From the NCBI RefSeq assembly GCF_037975245.1, contig NC_092572.1, positions 10,425,769-10,489,768 on the forward strand: a DNA stretch of 64,000 nucleotides, read 5' to 3'. Under the pieces are notes generated by a model that was not told the DNA's origin, made no database searches, and saw nothing but the letters and a program-made list of their open reading frames with translations. Positions 54,801 through 64,000 of the stretch are shown in pieces (position 1 is the stretch's first letter; every line of letters begins with the position of its first letter). A program made the position numbers and the translations under genes. Origin of the DNA: Apostichopus japonicus (Eukaryota; Echinodermata; Holothuroidea; Aspidochirotida; Stichopodidae).

Positions 54801-57800
54801 CAGATTAAGAAGAGTTACTCAGGACAGCACTGTTGATGTGAGTTAATGTTATTATTTCCTTTGTCCTTATTAGCCCTGCACTGGCACATAGTTGTAGAAA
54901 ATAGAAACAGTTGTAGAAGTAGGAACATGAATTGAATAGGGATTTTATTACCTAATTAATGTATTATGCAAAAAAGAAATTTATACTATCATTTTTATCA
55001 TTTTTGTATAACAGCATCCCTCATTTAACATGAAATCAACAGAACTGCTTCAAAATGTCTCATTTGGCTAATGCAACTAGGCTTGTCAGGAATATTAAAT
55101 ATGTAACCTATACTTTTGTACAGGCTTCAGACAATCCTTGGTACAATACATCCATACAATCCTTGACAAAACCACTCCCCATATCAGTCTTGCATGTTCT
55201 GAAAGGATTTTGCTACAATATCAGGAAGAAAGGGTGGGGGGGGGGGGGGCACTGATGGCAAATTAACAGTATGCTGTTTAATGACTGTTTGGGCCAAACA
55301 TTTTTGGCAAGGACTGTAGATACAAAAAATAGGGCCATTCTAATCATCATGGGCAGCCACTAGTTGGACTATAGTTTCCAAGATTTTGTGAATTCCTAAA
55401 CATGATCGCATAGGTTACTTGGTCTTTGGCATCGTAACCAAAAACCTTGATAGAATATGGTGATGGATATGATTATCTGAATCCTTCATCCCATCTGAGC
55501 CAGTGGAAACACCTTTGCTACAAATGTCTTAATAAATGTGGCATTTTTAACTAAGACCCATGTAGTCAAACTGAGAGTCACAATCATTGAGTCACAAACA
55601 AATGAGGGAAAATAACAGGATTGAAGTTGAGATGGTGGCCAGGTCTCAAACAAATTTTGTACAATATTCATCAATAGAATAACAACTTGAATGTATATTA
55701 CATAATACTCCTTCTTTCAGGAACTGATGCTATTTGTAGGGTGTCAATCCTCTGCAACGAAGGCCTTCACAATAGCCTGCCCTGGGGGACAACCAAGCTT
55801 CAAAAATGTGGAGGATATTCCCAGCAATAAAAAAAAGCTGAAGGATCTTGGAATAACAAGGCCTACAACTTTTATAGTATCATGGATTGATGATGTAAGT
55901 TATGCATAAACATAACTCAATAAGGTGAACATGAAGTGCATATTTAGCATGTATGTAGGTTGGCCATGAGTACAAGAGCCATATTGCTTTTGGTCAGAGA
56001 TAACATGAGGACAACATATACAAGATATAAGCATCAAAAACATTGTAATGGCAAAAATATATATGGTACATGTCAAGACATTGACAATGAATTTATAATA
56101 AAGGTGTACAGGTACTTTGACAAGGAATGACAACATGCACATACAATTTGTGCTTGTTTACAGGATGGAGAGATGGAGGAAAATAATTCCACTGATGAAG
56201 AGGGAAGTACATTTGTTGATGCAGGAACACCAAGTGTAAGTATGGTTATATGTAACAGTGGTATTGCTACAATTGTTTTTGTTGATTTTCATTCTCAAAT
56301 ATAGAAAATACACATGGCAGATTCAGCATGAAAACATGTAGCACTATAGAGACAAGAACCGAGGGCTACATGATTCCTTGTCTTTGGTATTCAAATCATC
56401 AGATAAGTGAAGGTCGATTAAGTATTTCTCAAATAATAGGGACCATATACTCATTACGACTAACATATGTGCCTAATATGAACTTAATTGAAGTTTACTT
56501 TGATATGTTACAATGTTTTCAGTGTTTGACCACTGGTGACCTCATATTACCTTTGACCCCTACCAATAACAATAGGGATCATCTACCATGGCTAACATAT
56601 ATACTAAGTATGAACTCAATTGAAGTTTCCTTGGTGAAGCTATGGGGTTTACAATGTTTTCATCTTTTAACCTCTGCTGACCTTTGACCTCCACCAAAAC
56701 AATTGGGATCATCTACTCACTATGGGTAATCTACCACCCAAGTATGAGCCATGTCCGACCTTGCGTCTTCCACTTATCGTGTTTAAAAGAAGTGTCTCAG
56801 ACATATGTACAGACAGACACACATGCATGACTGCATAGATTCCTTACACCTCCAACAAGGAATAAAATTGGGGCTTGTACAACAAAAATAAATTTATCAG
56901 AATGTGCAAATTAAAATGTTTCATTTAAAAGAAATTGAATTCAGTCTTTCATAGATTTTCAAGAAACTCCAGTGGTATAGATATTTTAGATCAAGTGTTA
57001 TTGATGGTCATGGAGTCTGGCCACAATGCAATTAATGGAATGCAATTAACATTGGATAATATTGGATCATTTGTTGTCATTGGTGCACTTAAGAGCTATT
57101 GAGCACTTTGTTATTCATTGTTTTCGATGTTTCTGTTTTTTTTTTTGTATGCAGACATTCTTTGTATTTTGTAATCTTATTTAAAATAGTTCAAATACCA
57201 ACATACAAATTACTATTTCTTTTGAAGGTCCAGTTCAAATCAGCACAAGCTGGAGTCCTCCCAACAATTCAAAGGCCTGCACCAAGTGTCACATCGACGC
57301 CACCAGTCTTGACGTCGAACCCGCCGTGAGTTATTGGTCATTGACGTTAAATTTGGGTGTTAAAGTTTTATTAATTCATACCTAGTTACAATTCTACAAT
57401 CTGATTGGTCCATTATAGTCAGCTGACCATGAGTTAATCGATGATAACCTCACGGTTAAAATTGATAATCCACGGTCAATCACCGCATCGTTACATTTCC
57501 TAGGCCTATAGTGTATCCTAACGTTTGGACCAATATTAGGTATATCCTAACCCCAATCTCTGCACCAATAAATCTGATTTACCTTTTGCAAGTAGTTCTT
57601 AGGCCTATCAAACGCAGCTAGGATATGCTCTACGAAAATGTTCCCTCAAGAACTCCTGGGGTGTCGTGACATTCCATAGCTGTATTTCATGGATGTATGT
57701 AGGATCCAATTCCATCCATTTCGGGAATGTTACATTTCTTTGTTTTGTTTTCGTTAATGCAAAATAGTGTGTACACATATATGGTGCTTGCGAGTCGTGT

Positions 57801-59823
57801 GCCAAAAAGAAAATTCTCACAGACGGACCAGTGACCTCTATACGTATAATGTCCATAGGCTATCTACGAACTAGCTTATTGAATGTCTCATTCTCATATG
57901 TATGTTTCCTATAGAGAGTTTTCATATCAGTTTTCTATTCCCTCTTAAGGTCACAAACTCATGCATTGATATACTCAACACCAAGACCACCATCCTCACC
58001 AAGACCACCATCCTCACCAAGACCAACATCCTCACCAAGACAACCACCCTCACCAAGACAACCATCCTCACCAAGACAACCATCCTCACCAAGACAACCA
58101 TCCTCACCAAGACAACCATCCTCACCAAGACAACCATCCTCACCAAGACAACCATCCTCACCAAGACAACCATCCTCACCAAGACAACCACCCTCACCAA
58201 GACAACCACCCTCACCAAGACAACCATCCTCACCAAGACAACCATCCTCACCAAGACCACCATCCTCACCAAGACCACCACCCTCACCAAGACAACCATC
58301 CTCACCAAGATCTCCATCACCACCACCAGAATGGGTACCAACCCCAAGGTAAGCAAAAATTTGAATTTAATGTATTGTAAATGTTTATTCCCAAATCCTC
58401 AAAGAATGCTTTCTCATTAGGAGAAACAGGGACAAATCTGATAGATGGCACATAGGCCCATAATTAGTATATAATCGCTATTTGTTTTACAAGAGGTCAA
58501 AGGTCACCAGAGGTCAAATAGTAAAAATATTGTAATCATGTTAACTCAATAAGTAAAACTTAAATTAAGCTAGTATATAAATGAGTTGCATACTCCAAAA
58601 TTGAACAGATACTATTTTTAGGTCAAAGGTCACCTAATGTTCAAAACAAACATGGCCTATTGACCGATATAACCAGATTTATATATTAAAAGGGCTTGGC
58701 ATATAAGTCAAAGTGAGATGCACAATAATTTTTAAGGGGATTTATTGTTTACTCACTTTTACAATTACCATGTCTCACCTTTATATGAAGAGGTACACTT
58801 TCTATATTCATTAGAGACTTTCTTTTTTATTGACCTTTCAGGTTTTTCACTGTGAGAAGAAATTACATTGAAAAAGATATGCTGGAATTGTTCAGAGATC
58901 CTGATGTGGAGTGCGTATTTAGAATTAAATTTTTTGGAGAAGAGGGTGTGGATGCTAAAGGCATATTTAGGGATGCACTGACAGAGTTCTGGCAGACAGT
59001 TTCTGCTAGATACTTTGTAGGTGATGGTCAGTTTATACCCACAGTTCACCCACATCTTACCCCAAGAGATTTTAAAACTATGGGGAAAATCCTGTATATT
59101 GGATTTAATAGTGTGGGGTACTTCCCCATACAGTTTAGCAAAGCATGCCTCATATCTGCAATTTATGGCGATAATGAAGTCTGTGATGATCTGCTGATGG
59201 AGGGCTTTGTTGCAACTCTCAGTAGGAATGAAGGTGATGTTTTGAGGAAGGCACTTGACATGCATGCATTTGATGAAGACACCCTTGAAACATTGTTGGT
59301 GTTGTTTGGAAGGCTGGGTGTCACCTGCCAAATCACACCAGAAACACTTTCGGCCATCACATTACAATGTGCAAAGGTTGAACTTATCCAGAAGCCCAGT
59401 TTTGCCCTTGCTTCAATGGATCTTGAAATTTTGCTTGAAATTCAAGAATTCAGAACAATTTCTGGCATTATTGATTTATACAACTCTCTACAACCGACTG
59501 GTAAGAGTGTAGCAAAGTCCCTGAAAGCTGAGCCTGAGAACAGCCTACAGCAAAAGGTTTTGGAGTACCTCATCAGAGCTGTAAGATCTTTTGAAGGGGA
59601 ACTTCTCATGAAGTTTCTGAGATTTTGTACAGGGAGTGATGCTATGGCAGTGCCAAATATAGAGGTTTATTTTAATTCATTCGTTGGTCTTCAGCGACGG
59701 TTTGTCGCTCATACATGTACCAGCACTCTTGAGGTACCTGTGAGCTACACCAGTTACAAGGAGTTTAAGAATGAACTGGTACGCCAGTTAAACTCAGACT
59801 TCTGGGAAATTGGCTTTGTGTAA
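48891..59823 (+). CDS. HECT-type E3 ubiquitin ligase with zinc ribbon, UBX-like segment and SPR repeats
   Basis: Predicted ubiquitin-protein ligase that passes ubiquitin through a thioester on a C-terminal cysteine. Exons: 48891-49030, 50366-50502, 51455-51702, 51891-51956, 52378-52479, 54068-54133, 54706-54837, 55721-55894, 56164-56235, 57228-57325, 57950-58348, 58842-59823. Phases agree, giving 871 residues. Order: a polar N-terminus; a compact region at 93-175; a zinc ribbon Cys-x2-Cys-x8-Cys-x2-Cys (C199, C202, C211, C214); a UBX/ubiquitin-like fold (about 270-355, FPVKFILPSGTHRLRRV to FIVSWIDD); an acidic linker; 18 SPR hexapeptides (about 420-535); and HECT (about 550-871). Cys837 in VAHTCTSTLEVP is the expected catalytic residue. 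It resembles the large families of uncharacterised HECT proteins, often labelled G2E3-like, in fish and marine invertebrates. The substrate is unknown. A convergent DDE integrase gene lies 3.2 kb downstream. Confidence 0.87.
52803..53974. mobile_element. probable solo LTR in HECT intron 5
   Basis: The 1172-bp segment begins TGTAACGAC and ends TGCTACA, the TG...CA form of an LTR. It is flanked by the 4-bp repeat TATG (52799-52802 and 53975-53978). An AATAAA lies near 53753, as expected for the R/U5 part if it is read on the plus strand. No internal retroelement frames occur, so it would be a solo LTR. A non-LTR explanation is possible because the duplication is only 4 bp. Confidence 0.5.
57950..58348 (+). 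CDS. HECT gene exon 11: 18-bp coding minisatellite (SPR repeats)
   Basis: The exon is made almost wholly of an 18-bp unit (CCATCCTCACCAAGACAA) encoding PSSPRQ, with PP and RP variants, 18 SPR units in all. The length in nucleotides is a multiple of 18 over the array, so copy-number change keeps the frame. The acceptor (CTTAAG|G) and donor (CCAAG|GTAAGC) agree in phase with the neighbouring exons. The other frames read through it are shadows. Confidence 0.85.
58842..59823 (+). CDS. HECT gene exon 12: complete HECT domain
   Basis: One 982-base exon holds the whole catalytic domain, starting FFTVRRNYIEKDML. FGEEGVDAKGIFRDAL corresponds to the N-lobe motif usually written G-hydrophobic-D-x-G-G-hydrophobic-x-R-E. 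The C-lobe ends with RFCTGSDAM, IEVYFNSF, the AHTC cysteine motif and YTSYKEFKNELVRQL. The N-lobe motif has Lys for Gly and Asp for Glu, so it is divergent. The domain of about 325 residues is slightly short against about 350 for typical HECTs. Confidence 0.9.
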
Positions 59824-62800
59824 ATGCCATGTGCAATAACCTTAATACACAGCACTCATGTAATTTTTTGGCTCTTAATCATACCAGTGGAGCCTAAAAG
59901 ATTGTGCTGTCTCACTCTCACTGTCTGCCTACACACTTTCAAAATTCTTTGTTGAACATTCTTTTGGTAATTTTCTGAAACACCTTAAAAGCCTGCAGAA
60001 TTTATTGCAGTTAGAATCAGAAGTAGTGATTATGTTTTGTTATCAGTACTATAAGCCAGTGGTATTGGATTGGGTAGTAAATATTCAATTCTGCCTGGTT
60101 TAAACAAAATACTGGCTAGAACCGTACATTTCATAGTTTTATATGATCTAATGCACCATTAGTGCTCCTGTGGTTCCACTAAAAATGTCCTTTACTCTGT
60201 TGTTAAAAAAAAATGAAAATGCTGGTGAGTTGCCTTCATTTTTAAATATATTTACATGCTCATGTTACACTTTCATTTTTAGCTTTATTAACTGCTATAT
60301 ACTTTCATTGAAGGTATGTTTGTGTAACATATATAGTAGATATTAACTATTATCCATCCATGGAAAAGCAGTATTTTAACATAGAAACTTGTGCTCTGTT
60401 TGTGTAATATGAACTTTTATCCGTCCATAGTATTTCATAAAGTTTCACATGTACATTTTTCATAAGCAGTATTTATACATATATAGTAGGTTAAACTGGT
60501 ATGTACAAAAGCTTCATGACCAGAACAGCAATGTGTTTGCAATTGGTATTTTCAACTCATCCAATGCCATGCTTAAACAATATTCTATCCCTCCATGATG
60601 TTTTATTATAGGCAGACTTTTATTATATTTCTTAAAAAGTCCACAGTCATCTAGCAGCTCAATTTTAACTTGTGCTCTGTTTGTGTAATATGAACTATTA
60701 TCCGTCCATAGTATTTCATAAAGTTTCACATGTACATTTTTCATAAGCAGTATTTATACATATGGAATATTACCATATATATCATATAGTAGGTTAAACT
60801 GGTATATGCAAAAGCTTCATGACCAGAACAGCAATGTGTTTGCAATTGCTATTTTTAACTAATCCAATGCCATGCTTGAACAATATTCTATCCCTCCATG
60901 ACGTTTTATTTTAGGCAGACTTTTATTACATTTCTTAAAAAACCAATCGTTGTCTAGCAGTACAATTTTAACTCGTGCTGTTTGTGTAACATATATAGTA
61001 GATTTGCATATGAATTTTTCTTTATCCATGGTATTTTATAAAAGCCAAGTTTTTACAAAAACCTTGAAATGTGTCTCTTCATCATTGTTAATTACCAGTC
61101 CATCATATATTTCCACTACACCAGAAACTTTGCATCTTGAATTCTTTCTATATGATTTCAATATCTTAAACCTTGCCAACCTTTTACATGAAATGAGAGT
61201 GGTCAAAGCCCCATATAATAGGATGTGACATGTTGATGCATATAAATGCAAGAATTTTGTTCTACCAAATAAGTCATAATGAAAATAAGTTTAAAAATCC
61301 TGAACAGACTATAAAATAACAACATGCATCAAAACAATCTTAAGGTGGTGGGCTAAACCTACTTCATTACAAATGTGAGTCATTACGATCAAACAGCCTA
61401 TTAACCAACTATTAATATTGTTTGTGGTATTGAGTGCATTACTTAGATGAAAACTGCAATTTATAGTGGTCTAAAATAAAAGATCAGTTAAACATTACAA
61501 GTTATTAATTTAATACTTGATACATGCAGGACTGTATATATTCATTTAATAAAATCCACAAGGTCTGATCTTTGAATTTACTGGACAGTAGTTATTATGT
61601 CTTCTCTAGAAAACCCAAAGGTTTAGTGGTTCCGATGAGAGTTTTGTGAAATAATTTAAGTCAGATTTTTTGTTGTAATATCTTTATTGTACTTATTGCC
61701 AGACAACTGAACCCAAACTGAAGCTGATCAGACATAGTTGCACTCATGAATATAAATGAAATTTCATTATCATGTGGCACTACCAACCCACCAAGTATGA
61801 AGGTGATCAGACATATATTTGAAAAAATATTGACATTTTAAGAATTTGATTACAAGCCCCATCCACATATTCATGTAATGGACAACAAAAACAATGAGGT
61901 CCATGTAATAATCATGGAGCATATCTACCAGTTGTTCAATATATTTACAGATATTTTAAAAGTACACATACACTTGCAAACATGCTAACCTGTAGGTTAC
62001 CTGGCCATCATGAACAAAACCAAAAATTAATGCCTCAATTGATGAACATATTAAAGTTGAAGAAAGTGATATAGTTGACTAAAGGCATTTCACCACCCCA
62101 CCCCCCCTCTCGAGACAACCACCTGGGGATCAGTATACAGCACAACCCATATCCCCAACCCAGAGGCAACCCTTACCATCATACCACCTGCAGCCTTACC
62201 TACCATCATACAACCCCGACATCACCCTACCCACCTGTCCCCCCCACCCCCCACCCATCACATTTTACCAGCTTCACACCTTACTATCAACACATTAATC
62301 ATACCCCACTCACATAAGATTTCCCTATACTCTATAGGTACATGTAATACCAGATTTAGTTCATTACCTATTTTCACTATAGACTATCCCTTTAATTGTC
62401 TGAGTCAGCTATTTATTCAACATACATATACACACATGCCAACTCGATCACAACATACAAACATGCCAAATCATCGCAACAAATACATTGCATATTCCAA
62501 CTTAATTGCATAGGTTACTTTTTTTCAGTCCAGTTTAATTTGTCACTAGACTAATCCTTAAATGGGCTGGCTAGGCAATTTTGTGGTTTTAGAAAGCAAA
62601 ACAATTACAGATAAGAGTAGCATCTCCCAAGAAAAAGTCATTGTAAAAAGACACAGTCAAATTTCCACTGAACATACACAAATATTTGTTAAAAACCGAA
62701 CAAAATCAATTTTTGTGTTCAATTTGTTTTGGTAACTTGTTTTGGTCAATTTTTTTTTTTTTTTTTGGGGGGGGGGTGAACTAATACATACCTCATGACA

Positions 62801-63050
62801 TAAATAATGTCATAAGGTTTCTGGGGTCAGAAAGGGATCAATAAAGTATTAAATATTTTGGTGGGATTAATAACCTGGACACATGCATACTGGGGCTTAA
62901 TAGTGTCTGATGTTGTCATATGGGGGGGGGGGTCAATGGTGGCCAATTGGTGGGGGGGGGTTATTGGTCTGTGTCACCCACATTGATTTCTTGTATACTT
63001 TAGGACAAGGAATCTTGACACACATTTGTGTTTTGTTTAGGAATTCATTT
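59824..63050. other. convergent intergenic region between HECT and integrase genes
   Basis: No exon is supported. It contains a 2.5-copy tandem repeat (about 60389-60985), AT-rich unique DNA, a C-rich stretch (62090-62260), a poly-T/poly-G junction (62750-62777) and G runs near 62921 and 62951. Poly(A) signals for both genes are expected here, but none is clearly better than the AT background. Confidence 0.6.
60389..60985. repeat. tandem repeat of about 280-300 bp
   Basis: ACTTGTGCTCTGTTTGTGTA begins copies at about 60389 and 60667, and a third partial copy begins near 60970. Each carries 'gtatttcataaagtttcaca', 'agcttcatgaccagaacagc' and 'aatattctatccctccatga'. Copies differ by small indels. 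It lies just downstream of the HECT stop codon and may be part of its 3' UTR. Confidence 0.85.
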
Positions 63051-63795
63051 TTATCTTTGCATGTGTTCGTGAATAAATGTTAGCACATTCAAGTATGAAC
63101 TAATTCCAAGTTGGTCATTTTCAGAAAGTGGATTGATTGATTCTCTCAATCTCTGCACGGCTTCCTCTTCCAGTGGACACCAAAGCTCATCAACAGCCAC
63201 AATTCCTTGATCATCCCACTCTTCACCATCAAACAACACAGCTTGAGTATCTGTGGATCTAAATATATCCTCCATTGCAGTTAATCTTGCATTACTAAGT
63301 TCCAAAGCATGGCCAACAAAAAGCTGCATTGGTGTTTGATGACCTTCTGTACGTAGACCATGGTTGTTCCACTGATCTACAAATGCTTTGAGCTCTGCAT
63401 TTAGACGAGGCAAAAAAATGTAATGTAATGCCCACATGTGTGTATGGTTATCTACATCTAGGTGGTGACTCTGTTCCATGAAGTGAAATAAATCATAGAA
63501 AAAATGTGTAGCTCCATTCCAAAGATCTACCCAGTTCCGCTCGATTCGTTGGTTGTGGACACTACGACCACGTATTGCAGAACCTCTGTTGGGTCCTCTG
63601 AGTAGCTCCATAGCATCACAGATATCATTATTTTCCCCTCCATGATCAACTCGAATTCGAGAAGGAATACCACAGAGAGTTGTAGCAGTGACAAAATGTT
63701 CAAACACCGTCTCTTTTCTGTTGTTGTTAGATGCATGCAGGAAAACAATTAGCCTGCTAAATCCATCTATTCCTCCATGGATAACCATCTTCCAC
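63051..63795 (-). CDS. DDE integrase/transposase-like protein, last exon (5' part outside window)
   Basis: A 247-residue intact open exon, preceded on the minus strand by a good acceptor (TTATTTTCAG|G) and ending in TAA at 63051-63053. The segment WKMVIHGGIDGFSRL is followed by IRVDHGGEN (Asp50 of this exon) and SVHNQRIERNW (Glu85), a D-x34-E pair of a retroviral-integrase-like fold. The first catalytic Asp, normally in a WH(I/V)DGNHKL motif just upstream, should be in an exon beyond the window. The C-terminal part (WALHYIFLPRLN, WNNHGLRTE, TPMQLFVGHALEL) fits a family of integrase-core proteins common in fish and marine-invertebrate genomes. These may be transposon-encoded or domesticated. 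The exon is convergent with the HECT gene. Confidence 0.85.
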
Positions 63796-64000
63796 CTGAA
63801 AATAAACATGCAAAAATATGTCATATATGTCAAGACAGGAACACTGGAAGTCATGCTTGCGTATGTGCTGGTCATTAGTAGCAGGAGTATAAGAAGGGAC
63901 ATGGGAGTTTGGGGTAAATCACATATGTAAAGTCAATATCTGTGGCCATGTTAGCGACATGTAGCATACTAAAATGGATTTGGCTACACATACCACATAT

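Noticed and set aside
57922-58356. Val/Leu/Arg/Met-rich minus-strand frame and Thr/Lys-rich plus frame
   Set aside because: They are other frames of the 18-bp coding minisatellite; only the Pro-Ser-Arg frame agrees in phase with neighbouring exons.
58765-59331. 188-codon minus-strand frame
   Set aside because: It is antisense to the HECT exon, which has clear family motifs on the plus strand.

Overview
This window is nuclear DNA from an animal. Genes are split into many small exons by long introns with GT...AG borders, intergenic DNA is AT-rich, and microsatellites, foldbacks and small transposons are frequent. A Mesh-like adhesion protein (NIDO-AMOP-VWD-sushi-TM) and a metazoan TOM40 point to an invertebrate. 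The overall texture suggests a marine invertebrate deuterostome, possibly an echinoderm such as a sea cucumber. That placement is inference, not proof.

Layout. (1) About 22.9 kb down to 0.88 kb, minus strand: a 19-exon gene for a Mesh-like transmembrane protein of about 1122 residues. All exon phases agree. (2) 24.57-31.66 kb, plus strand: TOMM40, the mitochondrial outer-membrane import pore, 6 exons and 331 residues. It is divergent from mesh, with about 1.7 kb between the start codons and a perfect CRE (TGACGTCA) upstream. (3) 31.7-40.0 kb: gene-poor DNA with a 1.3-kb hAT-like element that carries another element inside it. (4) 40.0-48.0 kb, plus strand: an 11-exon gene for a secreted, fungal/bacterial-type poly(3-hydroxybutyrate) depolymerase of 336 residues, with an apparently complete Ser-Asp-His triad. 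(5) 48.9-59.8 kb, plus strand: a 12-exon gene for an 871-residue HECT ubiquitin ligase with a small zinc ribbon, a UBX-like segment and 18 Ser-Pro-Arg hexapeptides encoded by an 18-bp minisatellite. (6) 63.05-63.80 kb, minus strand: the last exon of a DDE integrase/transposase-like gene, convergent with the HECT gene and cut by the window end.

Mobile and repetitive DNA is dense. It includes two hAT-type elements with perfect 8-bp target duplications, a TTAA-flanked MITE in TOMM40, a MITE inserted in a 19-bp minisatellite, a probable solo LTR, the 3' tail of a non-LTR retrotransposon, a tRNA-like SINE piece, a U2 snRNA-derived segment, large foldbacks, and a 102-bp tandem array that multiplies the splice donor of TOMM40 exon 5.

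The strongest candidates for new biology are the intron-rich animal PHB depolymerase and the HECT-ligase/DDE-integrase pair, which may be parts of one large mobile element or a captured neighbourhood. All exon models were made by eye from splice signals, reading phase and protein-family resemblance. No search or alignment was run.
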